Origin: Pohlia nutans
Taxonomy: Eukaryota > Streptophyta > Bryopsida > Bryales > Mniaceae
DNA: 64,000 nucleotides
Direction: 5' to 3'
NCBI GenBank assembly: GCA_022496805.1
Contig: CM040086.1
Location: 1,242,501 to 1,306,500 of the forward strand
Made by a program: the position numbers and the translations under genes. Each line of letters opens with the position of its first letter. The first letter of the stretch is position 1. Positions 55,740 through 64,000 of the stretch are shown here, piece after piece. Below the pieces are notes generated by a model that had not been told where the DNA came from, did not search any database, and saw only the letters and a program-made list of their open reading frames with translations.

Positions 55740-57491
55740 CATCAAGAATTTCCGACCCCACTGATTCTGCACGATTTCAGTGCGTTTATCGTTAAACACT
55801 GATTCCGCACGTCATACGTGCATTTAGAAGTGTCGTTATCGTACGAAAGTGACATGCATTACTAAGATGTTGATGCAGTGTCTTTTCAATGATTATGACA
55901 AAAGTGTTGTTTCCGCACGAAAGTCGTGCTTGACAGAATCCGTGCGTTAATCGTGTATCTACATTACATGGCTAATAAGACACGGATAACATGCGGTTTT
56001 AGTTAATGCGGATTCAGTATCGTATACGTATCATATTAATGCCTTTTACTATATTCGTGCGATTTCAGTATCTATTATAATGCAAATTACTTTCGTACGA
56101 CATCCGTGTACAATATTTTAATATATTTTTTGGAATTTTTTGGAATTTTTTGGAATTTTTTGGAATTTTTTGGAATCTTTCAAAATATTTTATATTTTTT
56201 GGAATATGTTGGAATATTCCAAGAATCTTCTTTAAATTATACTTACGGTTTAATTTCCCAAAACATTTTTAGATCTACATTTATAGAGTTTAGAAGCAAT
56301 ACACATTAAAATTTCAAAGAAATAACATTTTATATTTTTAGAATTCAAATTTGGTATTATTGGTTATCATTGAACTTTTCATCATAGGAGCAAAAAAAAA
56401 AATAGCTCACAACCACCACGATTTTGGCAAAAAATAAAAATATTCAAAATATTATGAAAAATATCCTAGATATAGAAAAAGTCCTCCATAATCTAGTGTT
56501 AAAAAAAAATTGGAAAAAAAGTTTTTTCACATAGTTAAAAACATTCAAAGTCCGCTGCAAAAAAAAAAACAGCTCACAGCCATGATCTGCCATCACGATT
56601 TTGACAAAAAATAAAAAAATTCAAAATATTATGAAAAAAATCCTATACATAGAAAAAGTCCTGCATAATCTACTGCAAAAAAAATTTGGAAAAAAAGTTC
56701 TTATCACATAGTTAAAAACATTCAAAGTCCGCTGAAAAAAAAGAAAACAGCTCACAGGCATCATCTGCCATCACGATTTTGGCAAAAAATAAAAAATTTC
56801 AAAAAATTATGAAAAAAATCCTATATATAGAAAAAGTCCTGCATAATCTAGTGCAAAAAAAATTTGAAAAAAGAATTATATACACATGACAAAAAATTGC
56901 CAATGGTTTCAATCTTTTATAATTACCAAAAAAGTTCCATTCTATGCATCGAGGGTTTGTGGTGATTTGGTGGGTTTGGAGCTTGGTTGATAATGGGGAG
57001 GTCGTGAGTTTGAATCCCACTGTCGGCGATAGAGCTTGGGAAGCCATGGTGGGCCCCACCGTGGGTTCGGGCAATTTCCGTGTAGTTCAAGTAGGTAGCG
57101 AGGAAAATAATTATTTTATATTATTTTAATATTTTATTTAATATATTTTAATATTATTATTTTGATAAATTTAGATATAGAAAGAAAATAAAATCTAGAT
57201 ATGAAAAAGATGATGTTGCACGAAAAACGCATTGAATCAGTGTAGTTTTAAAGACGATTAAAACACGACATTTGACGACTATAAAGAGTGTTGAATTCAT
57301 ACGTTTTCAATAGATGTATCAATCGTGTCGAATCAGTACTATATCCGCTTGTACGAACATCGTGTCATATCAGTGTAGTTGCGATGAATGACGCAACAAT
57401 GCGGAATCAGTGCAAAAACTGTACGAACCCTTGAAATATCGGAAATCGCACTGAAATCGTGCGGAATCAGTGGGGTCCGAAATTCCTGATG
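55740..57491. mobile_element. Non-autonomous DNA element copy 1 (1.75 kb), 2-bp duplication
   Basis: Starts CATCAAGAATTTCCGACCCC and ends GGGGTCCGAAATTCCTGATG. The inverted ends continue through ACTGATTC(C/T)GCACGATTTC. Comparison with the uninterrupted gag copy (near 59780) shows GA duplicated on both sides (55738-55739, 57492-57493). Subterminal regions are rich in CpG words such as GTGCGGAATCAGTG and CGTACGA. A tRNA-like segment with a B-box (GAGTTTGAATCCC, ~57006) lies inside. No transposase gene present. Contains a GGAATTTTTT tandem run near 56130. Confidence 0.85.
56945..57090 (+). repeat. tRNA-derived (SINE-like) segment inside element copy 1
   Basis: The stretch GGTGATTTGGTGGG...GAGCTTGGTTGA...GAGTTTGAATCCCAC is laid out like a tRNA A-box, anticodon arm and T-arm B-box. 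The paralogue at 58799-58950 has the better B-box GAGTTCAAATCCCGCC. It is not predicted to be a working tRNA because the acceptor stem is not convincing. Confidence 0.5.
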
Positions 57492-57808
57492 GAGTTCAGT
57501 TCAACATCTTTTTCAAGGGGTTCTGGTCATAGACAAGTTGATGTTTTGGAGGATTTGAAGAGGTATCCTATCAAACCTTGTTTTGGAGGAAGAAATTCCA
57601 AGCCTGAAGAAGTCATATCCTTTATATTCATATTAGAGGACTTCTTTTATTTTAGGTACCAAGATGATGACAAGATTAAGGCCACGGTGATTTGTCTTCA
57701 AGACAAAGCTCGTGTTTGGTACGACAATTTGAAAAGGGACCGGGAGAATCGTGGACTTCAACCTCTTTCAACTTGGAGTATCTTTAAGGACTTGTTTTTT
57801 CAACAATT

Positions 57809-59341
57809 TATCAGGAATTTCAGACCCCACTGATTCTGCACGATTTCAGTGCGTTTATCGTTAAACACTGATCCTGCACGTCATACGTGCATTTAGAAGT
57901 GTCGTTATCGTACGGAAGTGACATGCATTACTAAGATGTTGATGCAGTGTCTTTTCAATGATTATGACAAAAGTGTTGTTTCCGCACGAAAGTCGTGCTT
58001 GACGGAATCCGTGCGTTAATCGTGTATCTATATTACATGGCTAATAAGACACGGATAACATGCGGTTTTAGTTAATGCGGATTCAGTATCGTATACGTAT
58101 CATATTAATGCCATTTACTATATTCGTGCGATTTCAGTATCTATTATAATGCAAATTATTTTCGTACGACATCCGTGTACAATATTTTAATATATTTTTG
58201 GGAATCTTTCAAAATATTTTATATTATTTTGGAATATTTTGGAATATTTCAAGAATCTTCTTTAAATTGTACTTACGGTTTAATTTCCCAAAACATTTTT
58301 AGATCTACATTTATAGAGTTTAGAAGCAATACACATTAAAATTTCAAAGAAATTACATTTTATATTTTTAGAATTCAAATTTGGTATTATTGGTTATCAT
58401 TGTACTTTTCATCATAGGAGCAAAAAAAAAATAGCGCACAACCACCATGATTTTGGCAAAAGATTAAAAAATTCAAAATATTATGAAAAACATCCTAGAT
58501 ATTGAAAAAGTCCTCCATAATCTAGTGCAAAAAAAATTTGGAAAAAAAGTTTTTTTCACATAGTTAAAAACATTCAAAGTCCGCTGAAAAAAAAACAGCT
58601 CACAGCCATGATCTGCCATCACAATTTTGGCCAAAGAAAAGAAAAACTCAAAATATTCTGAAAAAAATTGTAGATGTAGGAAAAGCCTTGCATGTTGTAG
58701 TGCAAAAAAAAATTTGAAAAAAGAATTATATATACATGGCAAAAAATTGCCAATGGTTTCATTGTGTTATAATTACCAAAAGAGTTCCATTTTATGCATC
58801 GAGAGTTTGTGGTGATTTGGTGGTTTGGAGCTTGGTTGACAATCGGGAGGTTGTGAGTTCAAATCCCGCCGTAGGCGATAGAGCTCGGGAAGCCATGGCA
58901 GGCCCCACCGCGGGATCGGGCAATTTCCGTGTAGTTAAAGTGGGTAGGGAGGAAAATAATTATTTTATATTATTTTAATATTTTATTTTATATTTTTTAA
59001 TAATATTATTTTGATCAAATTTAGATATAGAAAGAAAATAAAATCTAGATATGGAAAAGATGATGTCGCACGAAAAACGCATTGAATCAGTGTAGTTTTA
59101 AAGACGATTAAAACATGACATTTGACGACTATAAAGAGTGCTGAATTCATACGTTTTCAATAGATGTATCAATCGTGTCGAATCAATACTATATCCGCTT
59201 GTACGAACATCGTGTCATATCAGTGTAGTTGTGATGAATGACGCAACGATGCGGAATCACTGCGAAAACTGTACGAACCCTTGAAATATCGGAAATCGCA
59301 CTGAAATCGTGCAGAATCAGTGGGGTCCGAAATTCCTGATG
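57809..59341. mobile_element. Non-autonomous DNA element copy 2 (1.53 kb), 2-bp duplication
   Basis: Starts TATCAGGAATTTCAGACCCC and ends GGGGTCCGAAATTCCTGATG, with TT at 57807-57808 and 59342-59343. It is the same family and orientation as 55740-57491 and highly similar over most of its length, with internal deletions (for example around 58200 and 58620). Removing it and one TT restores continuous gag reading (Gln-Gln-Phe-Leu-Pro). Confidence 0.85.
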
Positions 59342-59484
59342 TTCCTTCCTAACTATTATGGAAAAGATATGCGCAAGGGGCTTTATGACTTGAAACATGG
59401 AAGTTTGTCTGTCACTCAATATAACTCAAAGTTTGATTTGCATATTATCTATTTTCCCAATTGAAAATACTTAAAGATATTCTA

Positions 59485-60648
59485 AGTCCCTAAAGATACT
59501 CCAAGTTGAAAAAGGTTGAAGTCCACGATTCTCCCGGTCCCTTTTCAAATTGTCGTACCAAACACGAGCTTTGTCTTGAAGACAAATCACCGTGGCGTTA
59601 ATCTTGTCATCATCTTGGTACCTAAAATAAAAGAAGTCCTCTAATATGAATATAAAGGATATGACTTCTTCAGGCTTGGAATTTCTTCCTCCAAAACAAG
59701 GCTTGATAGGATACCTCTTCAAATCCTCCAAAACATCAACTTGTCTATGACCAGAACCCTTTGAAAAAGATGTTGAACTGAACTCTACCTCTCTTGACTT
59801 AGATGGTGAAAATTAAAGACGGGGTGGGTTGTTAGGAGGAATCTCTCTAGGAAGAAGTGGAGCTCTAAGTTGTACAGAACCTTGGGCCTCCCTCAATGCT
59901 ACCATCACTGCTCTCACAATCCTCTCTTCCAAACCCTCTAGAGACTCCATAACTGCTTTGATACCACTTGAAACAAACCTCCCACGGGTTTGCCACCAAC
60001 TCTCACAAATACTTCGCAATACTAACAATCAGGATGAGTTGAAAAAATTCAATATATATAATATAATAACTATAAAAAAACAAGGGCAAAATAAATTGGT
60101 TTGAAGCTCAGCCACCTAATTAACCATAGAGAGGAAATCACATAAGAAGTGTCTCTACCTTCTCACCTCCGAGCCTTATATACCGTACAAGGAAGGCAGG
60201 GTCAGCACTTTTGTGTCGAATAATTAATAAAAGTTCAAAAAGTAGGGGTCGGCACTTTCAAAAATAATTATTAAAAATTTGGCTATTAATAACTAACATT
60301 GAATTTTACTAGCGGCTAAACATTTTCTTTTGTTTTTTGTCTACTATTTTTGTTGACTTCATTTTTGTTGATTTCGACAAAATACTTGATAAATTTATTT
60401 TATTTTTCGGCATTTTTTTGGGGAATTATTTTGTGTCGACCCTGCCTTCCTGGTACGGTATATACTAGTTCTTTCTTCAAAAGAAGTAGAGTCTACCTCT
60501 AGTCTTTTTACTTTCTATTCCAAACTTAGATTTACGTCATAAATCTTTCTATCCTTTACTCCTATATCTGGAGTAGTTTTATCTTTTTATCATTTAAATA
60601 CGTTAATTCCAATGCACCTTGTTAATTTCAATGCACCTCGAACAATAG
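59485..60648 (-). mobile_element. Inverted partial Gypsy copy (LTR, primer site, gag start)
   Basis: On the minus strand: a truncated LTR (60648 down to 59969), primer-binding site (~59957-59968) and gag (from ~59952 to 59485) without the two insertions seen in the plus copy. A MITE with TACCGTAC ends (60181-60460) lies in the LTR, and a Stowaway (60651-60898) abuts its truncated end. The two gag halves meet head to head near 59465-59485. Confidence 0.8.
60181..60460. mobile_element. MITE with TACCGTACGTGG-type ends, copy 3
   Basis: Ends TACCGTACAAGGAAGGCAGG and CCTGCCTTCCTGGTACGGTA, inserted in the inverted Gypsy LTR at a TATA-rich site. The uninterrupted LTR reads CTAGTATATATATAAGGC there (near 55331). 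Confidence 0.82.
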
Positions 60649-60650
60649 TA

Positions 60651-60898
60651 CTCCCTCCGTCCCAAAGATATTGTCCTAGTTTATGGCGTGTTTTAATTTA
60701 ACACATTTTTTTGCCAAAAAAACCGTCTCAATACTCGAAAAATGGTCTATCTTCAATAGTAGTATGTAGTTTTTGTGTCACTCTTGTTGTCCACCCTGTT
60801 TGAAGTGGACAAAACTCACGTTTGGAGTATAGAACATAGGACAAATATTGAAAAAAAAATTGCCAAAAACTAGGAGAATATCTTTGGGACGGAGGGAG
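60651..60898. mobile_element. Stowaway-like MITE, TA duplication (family 1)
   Basis: Ends CTCCCTCCGTCCCAAAGATA and TATCTTTGGGACGGAGGGAG are perfectly complementary, with TA on both sides. Orientation matches 42563-42811. Confidence 0.9.
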
Positions 60899-61069
60899 TA
60901 TTACAGAGGATGTAGAGAAGGTGACATTAAAGAGGTCTGGGTGCAAATTGCTAATTTAGGTTAAGAAATTAGGGTTAGGTTTACGGAGCTTCACAGAGTT
61001 CCTCCTTGTCTAAGGTAGCCAGAGAGAAGCAGAGCAACGCAGTAACTTACCAGCACTTACTTGATTACT

Positions 61070-61330
61070 CCTAAACCCTAAACCCGGAACCATTCTTGTT
61101 TCTCGAGGGCAGCATTGATGCTCTTACATGAATCTGATGCTTTATCTTCCTGCACGATTTCTTCTTTCACACTTGCAGTGACCCTAATTTGGTGCCAACA
61201 TTTGAAGCACCCCAAACCCTAAACGCTTTTTGATTCAGGATTGCAAATTGCAGCGGAGGAATCGTCATTTATTTTCTTGCTAGGGTTTAGGGTTTAAGGA
61301 CGAAGAGCGGTAGATTAGAAACCCTAGAGA
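61070..61330 (+). promoter_or_regulatory. Telo-box cluster upstream of the DEG10-like gene
   Basis: AAACCCTAA-type motifs occur at about 61073-61085 and 61214-61222, inverted (TTAGGGTTT) at 61281-61297, and near 61319. Such boxes are common in promoters of plant housekeeping and mitochondrial-protein genes. A regulatory role here is inferred from position (130-390 bp before the start codon). Confidence 0.5.
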
Positions 61331-61462
61331 TGAGTTTTTCGAGTGCGTACAACATTCTCGAAAGAATCACGTAGCGGACATTACCGACAATAATGTCCTA
61401 GAGCCTCAGAATTAGGAGTATTTTTAAATATTTTATATTTTTGCGCGCAAAGTTTGGCAACG

Positions 61463-63250
61463 ATGTTCAACAAGATGAGGTCGGCACCGTTTCGGCGGAG
61501 CCTCCGAGGCTTGTTAACCCCAGGGAAAATAGAGAGAGGCTCTGGTGCGGCAAGGAAGAGTTTTGTTCTTTCCTCTTTTAGGGTTTCTAGCTGTGGAATT
61601 TTTGATAATACTACTCGGAATGGGGAATGCTTGAGGGCATTGCATTTAGGGTTTAGGGTGAGCCAGTATACAACGAGCATTGCGAATCCTCCTGTTGTTG
61701 AGAGAGGGCGAGCACAAGATCCGTACCTGGCCACCGAAATCGCGTTGGACGCCGTTGTGAAGATCTTTGCAGTTTCCAGTAGCCCGAACTACTTCCTTCC
61801 CTGGCAGAACAAAGCGCAGCGAGAGGCCACTGGCTCTGGTGAGTAGTGTCTAAAGCTTTTTAACCCCTGTGGAAAATTGGACCCCCTGCTGGAAAGCATC
61901 TGTTTGTGTGAAAATGGCTTCAGTTTGACACGATCCACACTGTTGGTCTTGTAGCATAGAACAAGAGCTTTAAAATGATGTAATGCAATCAGTAAACCGA
62001 TATAAAATGAGAAAATGCCACCGTTGCGAACAAGAGCTTTAAAATGATGTAATGCAATCAGAAAACCGAGATAAAATGAGAAAATGCCACCGTTGCAAAG
62101 TTCAGTGATGCAGATGGCCATATTGGGCGTTTTAGACGCTTAGGGGCTTAGGGGTTTAGGGGTTTAATGCCATGCACTATTTTTCATCTGAAGTTCATTT
62201 TCACCTCTTTTTGGAATTTATAGTTTATACCAAAATGAAGTTAATTGACTTGATTCAAAGTAGGACATCCAAAATTGGAGTTCTTAGTTTTTCTTGATTC
62301 TGAATGATATAAGATAAGGCTGTTTTAGTAACATACATACGATATGCTTAGAACAAAAACTCATCATAAAACCTCATGTATATCGTATGTATGTTACTGG
62401 GATATCGTATGTATGTTTCTACAACAGCCAAATCTTGTATCATTCAGAATCAAGAATAACTAAGAATAAGTTTGAACTTCAATTTTAGATGTCCTACTTT
62501 GAAGCAATGACAATAATCAAGTCAATTGGTATAATCTATAAATTCCAAAAAGAGGTGAAAATGACCTTCAAAAATGAGAAATAATGAGAAATATGCTGGG
62601 ACTTGAGAACCCTTCTAGGCATTTAGGGATTAACCCCAAAGCGTCCACTGTGCATTTTCTGTAGTGTAGGAAAATTGGACCCCTGCTGCAAATCATCTGT
62701 TTGTAGGAAAATGACTTTTCGACACTGTAGATCTTGAAGCTTTAAAATGATTTGTTTTCAATCAGAAATCCAAGGGAAAATGAGAAAATGCCACCATTGC
62801 AAAGTTCAGTGATGCAGATGGCCATATTGGGCGTTTTAGACGCTTAGGGGTTAATAGCATGGCTACATTTTGAACTCACTTGACTAGGTTTTGATCATAC
62901 GTTTCAAAACTGATACAGTTGCAAAGAAAACCTTTTATTTTAAATCCGGTGCTAGCTTGGGTTGCTAAAAATCTGATACAGAATTATGTGAGGTGATGTT
63001 GCAGGGTTTGTGATACCAGGGCGCCGGATTGTAACAAATGCCCATGTGGTAGCTGATCAAACGCACATGATGGTACGCAAGCACGGGTCGCCCATCAAGT
63101 ACCATGCGCATATTGAGGCTGTGGGTCACGAATGCGACTTAGCTCTTTTGCGAGTTCATGACGATGAATTTTGGGAAGGAATGATCGAGCTTGAACTGGG
63201 AGATATCCCGTTCCTCCAAGAGTCTGTTGCTGTTGTTGGATACCCTCAAG
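61463..63250 (+). CDS. DEG10: DEG10-like mitochondrial serine protease (5' part, runs off the window)
   Basis: Trypsin-fold DegP/HtrA family protease. Exon 1 is 61463-61838 and exon 2 is 63005-63250 (GT-AG, phase kept); further exons lie beyond the window. The N terminus ([16 protein letters not shown]) is Arg/Ser-rich without acids, as in mitochondrial presequences. The block [17 protein letters not shown] just before GSGFVI is characteristic of the plant DEG10 branch. The catalytic His is in TNAHVVAD and the Asp in [10 protein letters not shown]; the catalytic Ser (GNSGG) is expected downstream and not seen. The start is the first in-frame ATG; a TTG nine bases upstream is not needed. The 1.17-kb first intron is filled by TTAA MITEs. 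DEG9 or DEG2 are less likely alternatives. Confidence 0.88.
61860..62854. mobile_element. Three adjacent TTAA MITEs in the DEG10-like first intron
   Basis: 61860-62167 and 62630-62854 are homologous (both hold GATGCAGATGGCCATATTGG and end in GGCGTTTTAGACGCTTAGGG). Between them a long hairpin element (~62164-62633) has ~110-bp arms (AGAGGTGAAAATG, AGTAGGACATC, ATTCAGAATCAAGA and complements). TTAA occurs at each junction. Confidence 0.75.
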
Positions 63251-63366
63251 GTATGAACAAGTACTTGGTGGAACCAATCAAGCATAGCTTTTCTTTTTCT
63301 GTTCAATCAAACAGTGTGTCGTGTTTTCATGGTTTATGTACCTGCTGATGTGTAGATGTTCTAAAT

Positions 63367-63636
63367 CAGTGCTTTGTTTGTTGCTAATTTAGCCAAAATT
63401 GCTACAAAAATTTTGAGCTGGCTAGTTGATACAAAGGATTTTTGGAAAAGAAAAGGAATAATAACCGGATTTCCTACATGGAGTCAAGATGTGTAGCCTT
63501 TTAAAACCTAGGTATTTCACTAGGCAGCACATGTGTATTACCCTATATATTAATATGAAAAGAGCATCCGAGGAGCGTGGATTGCTCTTCAAGCCATGGA
63601 AAATAAGGTAGGAAAACTAAAAACGGTGAAAATAAG
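63367..63636 (-). mobile_element. hAT-like MITE copy 3, inverted and diverged
   Basis: The reverse complement of the 47469-47769 family (GGTAATACACATGT, GGATTTCCTACATG, TTGATACAAAGGATTTTTGG are recognisable). Left end CAGTGCTTTG; the right end near 63636 (AAACGGTG) is degraded. In the second intron of the DEG10-like gene. Confidence 0.7.
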
Positions 63637-64000
63637 GTGATTTGACCAGAAGGAATGGAGTTAGAAATTATGTGAAATTTTTTTGAGATGAAGAAGAAGA
63701 AATGATGAAGAATGCAAGTTGTTTCGTATTTTTATTCCCAGTAAATAATTATCTACAATTTCTCAAAGTGGGAAGTTTGTCAAACCCCCTTCTTGTATAC
63801 TAGACTCTTCCTTTTCTACACATGAAAGCACCTAAAACGGTTAACTAATATCACAGAAAACCGTACACAAGATTCCAAAAAAATTAGTAATTTTTAGTAA
63901 ATTTTTAGTAATCCTCGTCATGCAAAAATTCTCCATTTTCGGTCTACCACCTCCCTGCTTTTAAAAAACTCTAGTGCACGCCTTGAGGGCATTAACCGTT
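63637..64000. other. AT-rich intron sequence at the window edge
   Basis: Presumed to belong to the second DEG10-like intron. No exon matching the next expected block of the protease (ending in the GNSGG site) was found. Confidence 0.4.

Larger units (their letters stand above)
55573..59465 (+). pseudogene. Gypsy gag remnant split by two copies of one DNA element
   Basis: ATG at 55573, 16 bases after the primer-binding site, begins MESLEGLEERIVRAVM. A stop follows at 55708. After the element at 55740-57491 the frame resumes (57492-57806: GHRQVDVLEDLKRYP, FGGRNSKPEEVISF, DKARVWYDNLKRDREN, typical gag capsid-like). It is broken again by 57809-59341 and resumes with FLPNYYGKDMRKGLYDLKHG to about 59465. 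A minus-strand partial copy at 59485-59968 lacks both insertions and shows the original sequence. Nonfunctional. Confidence 0.85.

Noticed and set aside
56945..57090. Functional tRNA gene
   Set aside because: A B-box is present but acceptor stem pairing and a credible anticodon loop are not; it lies inside a duplicated mobile element.

Overview
This is a plant nuclear window: introns have GT-AG borders, exons are short, and most of the sequence is AT-rich and packed with transposons. An IFT122 gene (a ciliary transport subunit) next to a plant-type vacuolar H+-pyrophosphatase points to a streptophyte that still makes swimming sperm, such as a bryophyte, lycophyte, fern, cycad/Ginkgo or charophyte alga. 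Flowering plants lack IFT. I cannot name the species.

Layout. 1-6.6 kb holds nested MITE-like elements and a hairpin element. 7.1-11.7 kb (minus) is a complete H+-pyrophosphatase gene with eight coding exons and 756 codons. 11.7-16.45 kb is AT-rich repeat land with nested TTAA-MITEs, a 5S rRNA fragment and SINE-like tails. 16,454-30,573 is a candidate complete ~14.1-kb DNA transposon with inverted ends and a 4-bp target duplication. 31.1-32.65 kb (plus) is a PRKRIP1-like spliceosomal protein gene. 36.7-50.5 kb (minus) is IFT122, whose 23 reconstructed exons keep phase throughout and whose introns are full of MITEs. 52.3-60.65 kb is decayed Ty3/Gypsy material in tandem and inverted arrangement, itself hit by smaller elements. 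61.5 kb to the end (plus) is the 5' part of a mitochondrial DEG10-like protease gene that runs off the window.

The main novelty candidate is the 14.1-kb element. It carries two outward-facing genes. The right one is an intact 938-codon ORF with a DUF7869-like, RNase H-fold-like core and is the likely transposase. The left one is a large decayed ORF that I tentatively read as ParB-like plus methyltransferase-like. Each gene is preceded by an array of ~57-bp units built on a GGGTGGG/CCCACCC hairpin; the two arrays are in inverted orientation and flank a central segment that may contain a captured host-gene fragment.

Other signals are about 20 MITEs of the form TTAA-CCC...GGG-TTAA (piggyBac-like ends), Stowaway MITEs with TA duplications, an hAT-like MITE with an 8-bp duplication, and a 1.5-1.75 kb element family with 2-bp duplications proven by an uninterrupted paralogous site. 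Exon borders were placed by eye from splice consensus, phase and recalled family similarity; no database search was run.
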